64,000 nt of DNA from Nonomuraea sp. MG754425 (lineage in GTDB: Bacteria > Actinomycetota > Actinomycetes > Streptosporangiales > Streptosporangiaceae). Numbering within the stretch: position 1 is the stretch's first letter; every line of letters begins with the position of its first letter. The translations under genes and the position numbers were made by a program. The stretch spans positions 52,116-116,115 of the forward strand of contig NZ_SSXE01000004.1 in the NCBI RefSeq assembly GCF_021699195.1, written 5' to 3'. Of this stretch, positions 24,597-36,872 are shown piece by piece. The notes beneath the pieces were generated by a model, which saw only the letters and a list, made by a program, of their open reading frames with translations, was not told the DNA's origin and ran no database searches.

Positions 24597-26687
24597 GTGA
24601 GCGAGCCCGGCCTGCCGGAAGGCCACCAGGAACAGGGCATCCAGCCGGACACGAGCGCCACGTCCCAGGCCGCCGCCCAGCCGATCCCGGCGCAGTTGCC
24701 CAGCCCGGTCGCGACGTTCACCGGCCGCAAGGCCGAGGTCGAAGGGCTGTGCGCGATGCTCACCGACGGCTCCGAGCACGTGGTGGCCATCTCCGGCCCG
24801 CCCGGCATCGGCAAGTCCGCCCTGGCCCTCCAGGCGGCCCACCAGATCTCCCGCCACTTCCCGGACGGGCAGCTCTACGTCAACCTGCAGGGCGCCACCC
24901 ACGACACCGAGCCCGTGTCCACCGCCGAGGTGCTCGGCCGGTTCCTGCGCTCCCTCGGGGTCGCCGCCCCGGCGATCCTGACCGAGCAGGAGGAGGCCGC
25001 CGCCACCTTCCGCTCGCTGACCCACGGCAAACGCGTGCTGATCGTCCTGGACAACGCGGCGAGCGCCGAGCAGGTACGCCACCTGCTGCCCGGCAGCGCG
25101 ACCTGCGGCGTGCTCATCACCAGCAGGCGGATGCTGACCTCGATCGACGCCGCCAGCCACACCCAGCTCCAGGGTTTGCCGCCGGACGAGGCGGTCGCGT
25201 TCCTGACCAGGATCCTCGGGGCCGACCGGCTCGACCGCGAGGCCGGGGCGGTGGCCGAGATCATCCCGCTGTGCGGTGAACTGCCGCTGGCGCTGTCCAT
25301 CATCGCGGCCCGCCTGCTCGGTCGGCCGGACCTGTCCGTACGCGTCCTGGCCGACCGGCTCGCCAGCGAGCAGCGGCGGCTGGCCGAGCTGGAGATCGAC
25401 GACCAGGCGATCCGCGCCAGCTTCATGATCAGTTACAAGGACCTGGGCGACGGACCGGCGACCCGGCTGTTCCGGCTGCTCGGCCTCCTCGACGGTCCGG
25501 ACGTCGGCGTCCCGGTCGTCGCCGCGCTCGCGGAGCTGCCGGAGCCGCACACGGCCGCGCTGCTCGACCACCTGCTGGAGAGCAGGCTCGTGGAGTCCGA
25601 CGTCCCCGGGCGGTATCGCATGCACGACCTGCTGCGCCTGTTCGCCAAGGAACTGGCGACCGAGCAGGAGAGCGAGCAGGCCCGCGCGCAGGCCCTGCGG
25701 CGGGCCTTCCACTGCTACCTCGCCACGGCACGGCGGGCGGCGCTGTCGGTCGAGCCGCTGATCGCCTGGCGGATCGACTTCGTGCCCGAGCGACTCGTCC
25801 ATCCGGGGGTGCCGCTGGAGTCCGCCGAGGCGGTCAACGCCTGGCTCGACGCCGAGATCGACAACCTGGTCGCCACCGCCCGCCAGGCCGTGACCGGGGC
25901 CGATCCGGCGATCGCCGCCTACCTGGCGGCCTGCCTGAACACGCCGCTGGAGCAGCGGGCGCGCTGGCGCGAGCAACTGGCCCTGGGGAACCTCGCCCTG
26001 GAGGCGGCGCGCGTCACCGGCGATCTCCGCCAGGCGGGGCTCGGCCACAACGACCTCGGCTGGGCGCAGCACGCGCTGGGCACGCCGGGCAAGGCGCTGG
26101 CCTCCTTCGACCGCGCCCTCGGCGCCTGGACGCCGATCGGCTACGACACCGGCCAGGCCCTGGCGCTGAACGGACGCGGAGCGGCTCTTCGTTCGCTGGG
26201 GCGGCACGAGGAGTCGCTCGCCGCGCTGGAGCAGGCGGGCGCGATCTGGCGCAGGCTGGGTCACGCCCGGCACGAGGCGTCCTGCCTGACCGGCATCGGG
26301 CTGACCCACCAGCGGCTCGGACGGCACGCCGAGGCGATCACCGCGCACCGCCGGGCCCTGTCGCTGGCGCGGGAGTCGAACGCCAAGGTCACCGAGGTGA
26401 TGGCGCTGGGCAACCTCGGCGAGGCCCACCGGCTGGACGGGCAGGCGGACGAGGCGATGACCTGCTTCCAGGAGGCGCTCCGGCTGGATCGGCAGCGCGG
26501 CCTGTCCGGCACGTACTGGGAGGCGGAGCACCTGTGGGGGCTCGGCCTGGCGACCGGCGAGCGTGACTGCCTGAACAGGTCGGCCGCCATCCTGCACGAG
26601 CTGGGGCTGATCACCTACCAGGAGGCCCGCGCGATCGAGAGCGACCCGGCTCCCGCCACCCCCGACGCCATCGCGCAGCAGCTCTAG
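24597..26687 (+). CDS. NB-ARC/TPR protein without DNA-binding domain (STAND ATPase)
   Basis: 696-residue protein with NB-ARC near the N-terminus (GPPGIGKSALAL at about 67-78; VLIVLDNAA at about 147-155), arm domains, and TPR repeats from about 460. It is homologous to the C-terminal three quarters of the neighbouring SARP, but lacks the winged helix and BTAD; instead it has a short Gln/Pro-rich N-terminal tail. GTG 24597 has GAGGG six bases upstream. It could be a SARP partner, a signalling STAND protein, or a regulator that lost its DNA-binding head. STAND NTPases also occur in anti-phage defence, but no effector domain is seen here. Confidence 0.85.
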   Translation: MSEPGLPEGHQEQGIQPDTSATSQAAAQPIPAQLPSPVATFTGRKAEVEGLCAMLTDGSEHVVAISGPPGIGKSALALQAAHQISRHFPDGQLYVNLQGATHDTEPVSTAEVLGRFLRSLGVAAPAILTEQEEAAATFRSLTHGKRVLIVLDNAASAEQVRHLLPGSATCGVLITSRRMLTSIDAASHTQLQGLPPDEAVAFLTRILGADRLDREAGAVAEIIPLCGELPLALSIIAARLLGRPDLSVRVLADRLASEQRRLAELEIDDQAIRASFMISYKDLGDGPATRLFRLLGLLDGPDVGVPVVAALAELPEPHTAALLDHLLESRLVESDVPGRYRMHDLLRLFAKELATEQESEQARAQALRRAFHCYLATARRAALSVEPLIAWRIDFVPERLVHPGVPLESAEAVNAWLDAEIDNLVATARQAVTGADPAIAAYLAACLNTPLEQRARWREQLALGNLALEAARVTGDLRQAGLGHNDLGWAQHALGTPGKALASFDRALGAWTPIGYDTGQALALNGRGAALRSLGRHEESLAALEQAGAIWRRLGHARHEASCLTGIGLTHQRLGRHAEAITAHRRALSLARESNAKVTEVMALGNLGEAHRLDGQADEAMTCFQEALRLDRQRGLSGTYWEAEHLWGLGLATGERDCLNRSAAILHELGLITYQEARAIESDPAPATPDAIAQQL

Positions 26688-26928
26688 CCGGTTCGACGGC
26701 CGAGCGGTGGACGGCATGGCTCCTTCTCCCTCTCCGAGATCCCGGGCGGACGAAATCTAGCCGCGGGCGTTTTCCGTTCGTTATCGGCGCGCTATGTCCC
26801 TCCCGCACCTGTCGGAAGCGTCCACGCGCGGGTCCTCCGTGAGGACGACGCCGTCGCGACCTCCGGCGGACCCCGGCGCGACCCCGTGACGATGTGCGGG
26901 GCACCGCCGCGGCGGCAGATTGGGCCGG

Positions 26929-27933
26929 GTGGAAACCTCTCATCACCGAAACCGCCGTGCTGTCATGCCCGTCCTGATCACCGGGGTCTGGTCGGTGAGC
27001 TATCTGGCCCTCGGCCTGCTCTGGGCCCTCGGAGGGCCCGGATACCCGTTCGACGCGGGCGGCCAGGGCACGGGCAACACCCTGCTCGACCCCCTTCCCA
27101 CGGCGGTCGGCGGGAGCGTGCTGGCGGGCGTGGCGCTGGTGGCCGCCGGCGTCGCCGTGCTCGCCGCCAGGGGCCCGCTCGGCCGGGGCCCCGCCGTCGT
27201 CGCCGTCGTGACCGGCGTCGGCCTGGCCGTGCTGCTGCCCGACGTACGCATCATGATGACCGCCGGGTACCTGCCGGTGATGCTGGTCGCCGCGCTCGCC
27301 GGCCAGACCGGGTTCTCGATGATCGCGACCCTGCTGACCTGGCCGAGCGTCAACCTGCTGATCCTCATGGCGGCCGGTGTCAGCCTGATGTTCCTGGGCG
27401 TGCGCGCGCTGCTCGGGGAGCGGCGGGCCAGCGGGGCCGCCGGCCCGCTCAGGGTCGGCCGGTACGCGACGGCCGTCGCGGTCGCCGTCCCCGTCGTCTA
27501 CGCCGTCACCCGCTACGGCTGGCTGCTGGGCGTGCCCGTCGGCATCAGCGAGGAGTTCCTCGCCTACATCGCCGAGATCACCCCGATCGGCGCGGGCCTG
27601 GCCACGCTCGGGCTGGCCGGCGCGGTGCTGACGCTCGGGCTGGTGCGGCCGTGGGGCGAGATCTGGCCGCGCTGGGTGCCGTTCCTGCGCGGGCGGCCGA
27701 TCCCGGCCCGGCTGCCGGCCTACGCGGCGCTGGCCGCCTCTTTCCCGATCACCTCCGCCGGGCTGATGTACGTCCGCAAGAAGCTCAGCGGCGAGCAGGT
27801 CGGCCCGCCCGGGGCGGACCAGGAGCTGGGCGCGTGGATGCCGGAGATGTTGTGGCCGCTGTGGGGCGTGGCCCTGGCGGTGGCCGCGCTGGCGTACCTG
27901 AGCCGGCGCCGGCACCTCCTTGGCGGGCTCTGA
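26929..27933 (+). CDS. Multi-pass membrane protein upstream of a two-component system
   Basis: About 334 residues with roughly eight hydrophobic segments (WSVSYLALGLLWALGG, SVLAGVALVAAGVAVLAA, VVAVVTGVGLAVLLP, and others). I do not recognise a family. Start options are TTG 26920, GTG 26929 and ATG 26965; none has a good ribosome site. Its stop lies five bases before the sensor kinase gene, so it probably belongs to that operon, as an auxiliary sensor or as the object of its control. Confidence 0.75.
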   Translation: METSHHRNRRAVMPVLITGVWSVSYLALGLLWALGGPGYPFDAGGQGTGNTLLDPLPTAVGGSVLAGVALVAAGVAVLAARGPLGRGPAVVAVVTGVGLAVLLPDVRIMMTAGYLPVMLVAALAGQTGFSMIATLLTWPSVNLLILMAAGVSLMFLGVRALLGERRASGAAGPLRVGRYATAVAVAVPVVYAVTRYGWLLGVPVGISEEFLAYIAEITPIGAGLATLGLAGAVLTLGLVRPWGEIWPRWVPFLRGRPIPARLPAYAALAASFPITSAGLMYVRKKLSGEQVGPPGADQELGAWMPEMLWPLWGVALAVAALAYLSRRRHLLGGL

Positions 27934-27938
27934 CGATA

Positions 27939-31203
<3,265 letters not shown>

Positions 31204-31288
31204 ACCGGCCGCGGGTCCTGGACAATCCGCCGCCGGCGTGATCTGACGGAGGCAGAGGAGCCACGATCACGAACAGGAGCACCTGGAC

Positions 31289-32455
31289 ATGAGCGACACT
31301 CCACGGCTGCACAAGGCCGGCTCGGCTCTGCTGGAGCGGGCCCGCGACCTGCGGACGACGATCGAGCGGGACGCCGGCCCGGCCGAGGCGCAGGGCAGCC
31401 TGACCGCCCCCGTCGTGGACGCCCTGCACGAGGCGGGACTGTTCGGCATCTGGGTGCCGGCGGCGCTCGGGGGCGCCGAGCTGTCCCCCAGGGAACTGCT
31501 CGACGTCTTCCGGGAGCTGTCCTACGCCGACCCCTCGACGGGCTGGGTCGTCATGGCCACCACCCTGGAGAACGGCACCGCCGGGGCCTACCTGGGCGAC
31601 GACGCCGTGGCACGCGTCTTCGAGGGCTCCCGGATGCCGCTGCTCGCGGGGCAGGGCACCCGGCCCGGCGTCGCCGTGCCGGACGGCGGCGGGTTCCGCC
31701 TGTCCGAGCGGTGGAGCTTCGCCTCGGGCATCCGCCACGCGCAGTACGTCCACAGCGCCGCCGCGATCGAGGGCACCGGTGAGGTCCGCATCTTCGTCAC
31801 CCCGATCGACAGCGCCGAACTGCTCGGCAACTGGGACGTCCTGGGCCTGCGCGCCACGGGCAGCCTCGACTACGCCATCGACGGGGTCTTCGTCCCGGAC
31901 TCGCACTCCCACGACTTCGCCACGGACGAGCCGCTGCGCGGCGGCGCGATCTACCGGCTCGGCCTGCTGGACCAGGCGTTCATCTGCCACTCCGGCTGGG
32001 CGCTGGGCGTCGGCCGGCGGCTGCTGGACGAACTGGCCCGGCACGCGAGCGCCCGAGCCGGACGGCCCGGCCAGATCGCCGCCAGGGACGCCTTCCACAC
32101 CGACTTCGCCCGCGCCGAGGCGAAGTTCCGGGCCGCCACCGCACTCGTGCTCCAGACCTGGGACGACGTGGAGCGCACGCTGGACTCCGGCGGCCGGCTC
32201 GACGTGCGCCAGGAGACGATGGTGCGCCTCGCGCTCAACCACATCACCTGGACGACGGCGGACGTGGCCGGCTTCGCGTACGCGTCGGGCGGCACGTCGG
32301 CGCTGCGCGACGGGCTGACGCAGCGGCTGTTCAGGGACGTGCAGGCGGGCACCGCGCACATCACGTCGGGGCCGGGGGCGCTCGCCGAGTGCGGCAGGGA
32401 GCTGGCCGGCCTGGCCCCGGGCCAGTCGTGGCGGATCTTCGCCCTCGAAGGATGA
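31289..32455 (+). CDS. Acyl-CoA-dehydrogenase-fold flavoprotein (HsaA/group D monooxygenase-like)
   Basis: 388-residue protein of the acyl-CoA dehydrogenase superfamily. It lacks the usual catalytic Glu region of true dehydrogenases and reads like the flavin-dependent monooxygenase branch: LHEAGLFGIWVPAALGGAEL, LSYADPSTGWVVMATT, WDVLGLRATGSLDYAIDGVFVP and a GGTSALRDGLTQRLFRDV C-terminus. CAGGAG lies nine bases before ATG 31289. It would need a reductase from elsewhere. The substrate is unknown; it is probably linked to dgdA (85-base gap) and the following hydrolase. Confidence 0.8.
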   Translation: MSDTPRLHKAGSALLERARDLRTTIERDAGPAEAQGSLTAPVVDALHEAGLFGIWVPAALGGAELSPRELLDVFRELSYADPSTGWVVMATTLENGTAGAYLGDDAVARVFEGSRMPLLAGQGTRPGVAVPDGGGFRLSERWSFASGIRHAQYVHSAAAIEGTGEVRIFVTPIDSAELLGNWDVLGLRATGSLDYAIDGVFVPDSHSHDFATDEPLRGGAIYRLGLLDQAFICHSGWALGVGRRLLDELARHASARAGRPGQIAARDAFHTDFARAEAKFRAATALVLQTWDDVERTLDSGGRLDVRQETMVRLALNHITWTTADVAGFAYASGGTSALRDGLTQRLFRDVQAGTAHITSGPGALAECGRELAGLAPGQSWRIFALEG

Positions 32456-32532
32456 CCGGCCGCCGCGATGAGTTCCGGCGGCGACGATGGTCTCTTCTCC
32501 GACCGGCACACCCGGAGGAGAGGAAATCCGCC

Positions 32533-33339
32533 ATGACGACCACCACCCGCTTTCTGCGCCGCCCCGACGCGCGACTGCGCTACGAGGTACGCGGCTCGGG
32601 GCCGCTGCTGGTGCTGACCGGCGCGCCGATGTCGGCCGCGGAGTTCGCGCCGCTGGCCGAGGCGCTGGCCGCCGAGCACACGGTCGTCACGCACGACCCG
32701 CGCGGCATCTCGGGCAGCGTGCTGGACGACCCGGCCCAGGACTCCACGCCCGAGCTGCGCGCCGACGACCTCGCCGCCCTCCTCGACGAGCTGGGGGCCG
32801 AGTCGGCCGACGTGTTCGGCAGCAGCGGCGGCGCGGTGACGGGGCTGGCGCTGGCGGCGCGGCACCCCGGCCGGGTCCGCACGCTCGTCGCGCACGAGCC
32901 GCCCTGCCTGGAACTGCTGCCCGACGCCGACGACCAGCGCGCCGCCGTGGACGACATGATCGCGACCTTCCACCGCGACGGGCTGTGGGCGGCCTTCGCG
33001 AAGTTCATGGCGAACGCGGGCTTCGAGGAGAGCGAGCCCTCGGGGGCGCCCGAGGAGCCGTCGGAGCAGGCCGTGGCCGACGGCTCCCGGTTCTTCGCGC
33101 ACGAGCTGCGCGGCACCACCCGTTACCTGCCCGACGTGGTCGCGCTGAAGAGCGGCCGGGTCGTCGTGGGGATCGGCGCGGAGTCGGGGCAGCTCGTGAC
33201 GTACCGGACCTCGGTGGCGCTGGCCGGGCTGATCGGCACGGACCCGGTGGAGTTCCCCGGGGAGCACGGCGGCTTCGTGACGCATCCCGGCGAGTTCGCG
33301 CGGACGCTGCGGAAAGTGCTGTCCCAGACTCAGGAGTGA
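32533..33339 (+). CDS. Alpha/beta hydrolase
   Basis: 268-residue cytoplasmic hydrolase. Oxyanion region LVLTGAPMSAAEF, DPRGISGS, nucleophile elbow VFGSSGGAVTGLALAARHPG (Ser near 98), and a late histidine in PGEHGGFVTHPGEF as the triad His. GGAGAGGAAA lies upstream of ATG 32533. It is transcribed in line with the flavoprotein gene (77-base gap). It could hydrolyse an ester or lactone formed by the upstream monooxygenase (inference). Confidence 0.85.
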   Translation: MTTTTRFLRRPDARLRYEVRGSGPLLVLTGAPMSAAEFAPLAEALAAEHTVVTHDPRGISGSVLDDPAQDSTPELRADDLAALLDELGAESADVFGSSGGAVTGLALAARHPGRVRTLVAHEPPCLELLPDADDQRAAVDDMIATFHRDGLWAAFAKFMANAGFEESEPSGAPEEPSEQAVADGSRFFAHELRGTTRYLPDVVALKSGRVVVGIGAESGQLVTYRTSVALAGLIGTDPVEFPGEHGGFVTHPGEFARTLRKVLSQTQE

Positions 33340-33349
33340 GGCAGGGGGC

Positions 33350-35548
33350 TCACCTGTCGCCCAGCCGCACGGTCGCCGTCACGGAGGCGCCCTCCCAGCG
33401 GGCCGGCCGCTCGAACGTGAGGACGCCCCCGCTCACGACGGCGTCGCCGCCGAGCACCTCCAGCACGGGCCGGGCCCAGGTCAGCGTCAGCTCGTCCAGG
33501 TCGCAGCGGGGATCGGCGACGGTCACCGCGGCGGTCCCGTCCGGCCGCTCGCGTACGAGCACCGCGCACGGGGCGGAGGCGCGCACGCCGCCCGCCGTCC
33601 CCGCGTTCCAGAAGCAGGCGGCCGTGAGGCCCAGCGCCGGGACGTGCACGGCCTGGAGCCGGCTCGTGTTGGCCAGCACGCGCACCGGGTCGGGGGCGGC
33701 GGCGCGGGCCCGCGTCTCCTGCCTGCTCGCGCCGGGCAGCAGCGTGTAGCGGTAGGAGGCGGAGCGCGGATCGACACCGTGGTCGAGCCAGAGCGTCACG
33801 TACGCGCGGCGCGCGCCCCCGCCGCCGCGCCGCTCGCGTAACGTGCGCAGTTCCTGGCCGGGCACGAGGTAACCGCCGTGGCCGTCGAGATGTGCCCAGC
33901 CCTCCCCCTCCGTGAGCGGCGCGGAGGTCCTGCGGTTGTCCACGATCGTCTCGACGGCCGCGCCGTCCGCGCCCGTGATCCCCGCTCCCAGGCAGAGCAC
34001 CGCGTCGTCGAGGAAGAACCACGACTTGAACGCCTCCATCGTGCTCTCCAGCCCGCTCAGGTGCTGCCCGACGGCCGCGTGCACACCGTCGGTCGCCCCG
34101 CCGACCCACCGCCACGGCGTGCGCGTGTCGCCCCAGCCCGCGCCCGCGCCGTCCGGCAGCCGCAGCGTGGAGACGGTGACGCCCGGCAGCCGGTAGGGGT
34201 CGACGGTCGGCCAGAAGGCGTCGGAGTACTGGTCGCCGTGGCCCTCGGCCCACCAGTAGAGCATCCCGGAGCCGGTGTGCCAGCCGCGCAGGTTCTCGCC
34301 GTTGCCGTGCTCGTAGTGGCCGATCCGGTGCGAGGCCATGCTGAGCGCCGCGCACCAGCCGGGCCGGCGGTGCACGGCCCTGGCGCTCATCGGCAGCAGC
34401 CGGTGCCCGACCGGCTCGGCCGCCGCCGGCACCGCGCCGTCGTCGATGACCGCCGCCAGGCGGGCGTGGAAGGCGGGCTCGGCGGCGTGCTCCAGCATCG
34501 GCCGGGACGCGCCGCGCGCCGCCCACCCCTTGACCATCGCCCGCCAGCGCTCCCGCACCCCGGCCGGGGCGCTCTCCCCCAGCAGCAGGACGGCGGCGGC
34601 GATCTCCCGCCCCCGCTCGTGGTCGCCGAACGACCGCCTGCCGACCCCCCGCCCGCGGACCAGGTCCATGCAGGCCCCGTCGCGCACGAAAGGCGCGTAC
34701 GTGCCCTCGACCGTGTCGAAGATCCGCCGGTCGGCCAGGTCCCAGGGCGAACCGCGCAGCACCGCGTACAGGGTGGCCAGCCCCGACAGCAGCGTCACCC
34801 CGTACGCGCCCTGGTAGGGCACGAACGTGTGCTGGATGAACGACCCGTCGCGGTAGAACCCGTCGCCCTCCGAGACGGTCTCGAACACCGGCGACAGCGC
34901 CGAGACCGCGACCGCCGCCTTGCCGTGGTCGTCGCCGAGCATGGCCCGCAGCAGCGTCACCACGCACAGGTCCACCCGGTTCGCGGCCGTGCTGTTGCCC
35001 TCGTAGCGGGCCAGGCGGCGTTCCGGCACGTAGTGGTCGACGGCCTCGGCCAGGGCCGCGCCGCCCGTCCCGGTCAGCACGGACGCCTCCAGCAGCGACC
35101 TCGGGACGCCGATCTGCCAGTGCCACCAGTTGCCCGTGGCCCGCCCGCCCGCCGGGTACACGTGCCGCCGGTAGTGCTCCACCCCGTCGGCGACGGCCCG
35201 CGCGAGCCCCTCGTCGCCGAGGCCCAGCGCGTACGCCTGCGCCATGATCCGCAGCCGCCGTGGCGTGGCCGTGAAGGACGGGAACGCCTCGTCGGGCCAG
35301 AGCCAGGCGGGGCCGGGCGCCATCGCCGCGCGGTGGCGGGCCGCCGCCCGGCCCAGCGCCGCCAGCCGGGCACGGTAGCCGTCGGAGTCGTGCGCCGGCC
35401 CCGCCGTCACCTCCCGCCAGCGGCGGCGCAGCAGGACGAACGTGTCGTCGGGCGTGTACGCCGCCCGCGCGGGCGCCAGCGCCCCGGCGGCTCCGGCGGC
35501 GGCCACGGCACCGGCGCGCAGGACTGATCGCCTGGAGGGGAGCGGCAC
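33350..35548 (-). CDS. Tat-exported polysaccharide lyase family 8-like enzyme
   Basis: 732-residue secreted protein with a twin-arginine signal (PSRRSVLRAGAVAAAG). The PL8 (hyaluronate/chondroitin AC/xanthan lyase) hallmarks are present: GNWWHWQIG (catalytic Asn near 138), FIQHTFVPYQGAYG (His near 240, Tyr near 248), and the later NGENLRGWHTGSGMLYWW region, with a C-terminal beta-sandwich. Predicted to cleave uronic-acid polysaccharides by beta-elimination outside the cell. GTG 35548 follows the hydrolase stop by 10 bases, so the two are co-transcribed. The longer frame to 35635 would destroy the Tat signal position. Confidence 0.87.
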   Translation of the reverse strand: MPLPSRRSVLRAGAVAAAGAAGALAPARAAYTPDDTFVLLRRRWREVTAGPAHDSDGYRARLAALGRAAARHRAAMAPGPAWLWPDEAFPSFTATPRRLRIMAQAYALGLGDEGLARAVADGVEHYRRHVYPAGGRATGNWWHWQIGVPRSLLEASVLTGTGGAALAEAVDHYVPERRLARYEGNSTAANRVDLCVVTLLRAMLGDDHGKAAVAVSALSPVFETVSEGDGFYRDGSFIQHTFVPYQGAYGVTLLSGLATLYAVLRGSPWDLADRRIFDTVEGTYAPFVRDGACMDLVRGRGVGRRSFGDHERGREIAAAVLLLGESAPAGVRERWRAMVKGWAARGASRPMLEHAAEPAFHARLAAVIDDGAVPAAAEPVGHRLLPMSARAVHRRPGWCAALSMASHRIGHYEHGNGENLRGWHTGSGMLYWWAEGHGDQYSDAFWPTVDPYRLPGVTVSTLRLPDGAGAGWGDTRTPWRWVGGATDGVHAAVGQHLSGLESTMEAFKSWFFLDDAVLCLGAGITGADGAAVETIVDNRRTSAPLTEGEGWAHLDGHGGYLVPGQELRTLRERRGGGGARRAYVTLWLDHGVDPRSASYRYTLLPGASRQETRARAAAPDPVRVLANTSRLQAVHVPALGLTAACFWNAGTAGGVRASAPCAVLVRERPDGTAAVTVADPRCDLDELTLTWARPVLEVLGGDAVVSGGVLTFERPARWEGASVTATVRLGDR

Positions 35549-35558
35549 CCCCCGATTA

Positions 35559-36794
35559 TCACGCCCCGCGCAGGCGCACGAACCAGTCGAACACCTGCGG
35601 CATGGTCCGGAACATCGAGGGCCGGTGCTCGACATCCCCGACGTCGGTGAGCGACGCCTTGACTCCGCTCGCCCGCAGGTCGCGCAGGCAGCGGCGGGCG
35701 TTGGCGATGACCACGTCCCGGTCGCCGCGGGCGGCGAACAGGCGCACGGGCACGCCCGGCCGCCAGCCCGCGCAGGTGGCGTCGTTGCGCTCCATCGCCG
35801 TCAGCAGCGCCCCCGACGGCCGCTTGAGACGCTTGAGGTAGTCGTCGGTGACGAGGTCCTGCGGGGAGCCGGGCAGCGCCGCCGCAACCTCGTCGAAGCC
35901 GCGGTCGCCGTCGAACAGCTCCGCCACCCCCGGGTCGCGGAACACCTCCGACGGCGAGTCGTAGAGGTGGTGCAGCCGGTTCATGGAGACCGTCCAGTAC
36001 GCCAGGTAGAACGTGGCGCTGAGCGGCTGGAGGCGGCCGTCGAGCAGCGCGGGCAGCTCGGCCTCGCGCAGATGGTACGGCCCGGCGATCGGCGCGACCC
36101 CGCGCAGCCGGAACCCGGAGCCGCCCCGCAGCTCCTTGCCCAGCGCCATGGCCGCGTGGCCGCCCTGGGAGAAGCCGGTGGCCAGCATGTCCCCGCTCAG
36201 CGTGCGGCCCTGCTGCCGGGCCAGTTCCCCCGCCGCCCGCAGCAGGTCGGCGGAGGCGGACGCCTCGGTGGCCGCGTCCATGTACGGGTGGTGTCCCGGG
36301 CCCGCCCCCAGGCCCAGGTAGTCGGGTGCGACCCCGGCGAACCCGGCGGCGGCGAACAGCATGGGGATCGCCCGTCCCTCCCCGTCGGAGGTGGTCCCGA
36401 CCTCCGACCTGCCGACCGTGGTGCCGTGCGCGTAGCTGACCGTCCACAGGTTCTTCCTGGAGCGCGCGGGCAGCGCGACGACCCCGCCGGCCGTGGTCGG
36501 CGTCCCCGCCACGCCGATGGTGCGGTAGACGACGGCGTACAGGTCCACGCCCTGCGGCCGGGCGGGGGCGGGGAACTTCGCCCGCTCGAAGTAGGCGGTG
36601 ACCTGCTCGGGCGACATGCGTGCCAGCAGCCGGGCCGTGACAATCGAGCCCCTGTCGTCGATCGTCACGGTCCGGGCGGCCGGTGCGGTGCCGGTGGGAA
36701 CGGCGGCGGCGAGCGCGGCCGGAGCGGTCGCGGTGGCCAGAACGAGCCCGGCGCAGGCCAGGGCGAGCAGCCGGGTCCTCATGGGCGTTCTCAT
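35559..36794 (-). CDS. Secreted alpha/beta hydrolase (lipase-like)
   Basis: 411-residue exported hydrolase. Signal peptide LLALACAGLVLATATAPAALA; nucleophile elbow ATGFSQGGHAAMALG (Ser near 209), acid in AARGDRDVVI and His in DVEHRPSMFR. The pattern recalls the secretory-lipase/tannase-like group acting on bulky esters. ATG 36794 and ATG 36782 are both possible; the second gives a more typical signal peptide. It is the first gene of a two-gene operon with the PL8 lyase, which suggests joint attack on acylated polysaccharide or plant/fungal polymers (inference). Confidence 0.8.
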   Translation of the reverse strand: MRTPMRTRLLALACAGLVLATATAPAALAAAVPTGTAPAARTVTIDDRGSIVTARLLARMSPEQVTAYFERAKFPAPARPQGVDLYAVVYRTIGVAGTPTTAGGVVALPARSRKNLWTVSYAHGTTVGRSEVGTTSDGEGRAIPMLFAAAGFAGVAPDYLGLGAGPGHHPYMDAATEASASADLLRAAGELARQQGRTLSGDMLATGFSQGGHAAMALGKELRGGSGFRLRGVAPIAGPYHLREAELPALLDGRLQPLSATFYLAYWTVSMNRLHHLYDSPSEVFRDPGVAELFDGDRGFDEVAAALPGSPQDLVTDDYLKRLKRPSGALLTAMERNDATCAGWRPGVPVRLFAARGDRDVVIANARRCLRDLRASGVKASLTDVGDVEHRPSMFRTMPQVFDWFVRLRGA

Positions 36795-36872
36795 GGCACA
36801 GAACGCTACGAACCACGGCGTTCCCGGCCCAGCCTGCGCTCCTCCGGATGCGGGGTAGGGCCAGCCCCACCG

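Noticed and set aside
22905..26717. 1270-codon open frame on the minus strand
   Set aside because: Antisense shadow across two NB-ARC/TPR genes; arginine/glutamine/proline-rich with no recognisable motif.
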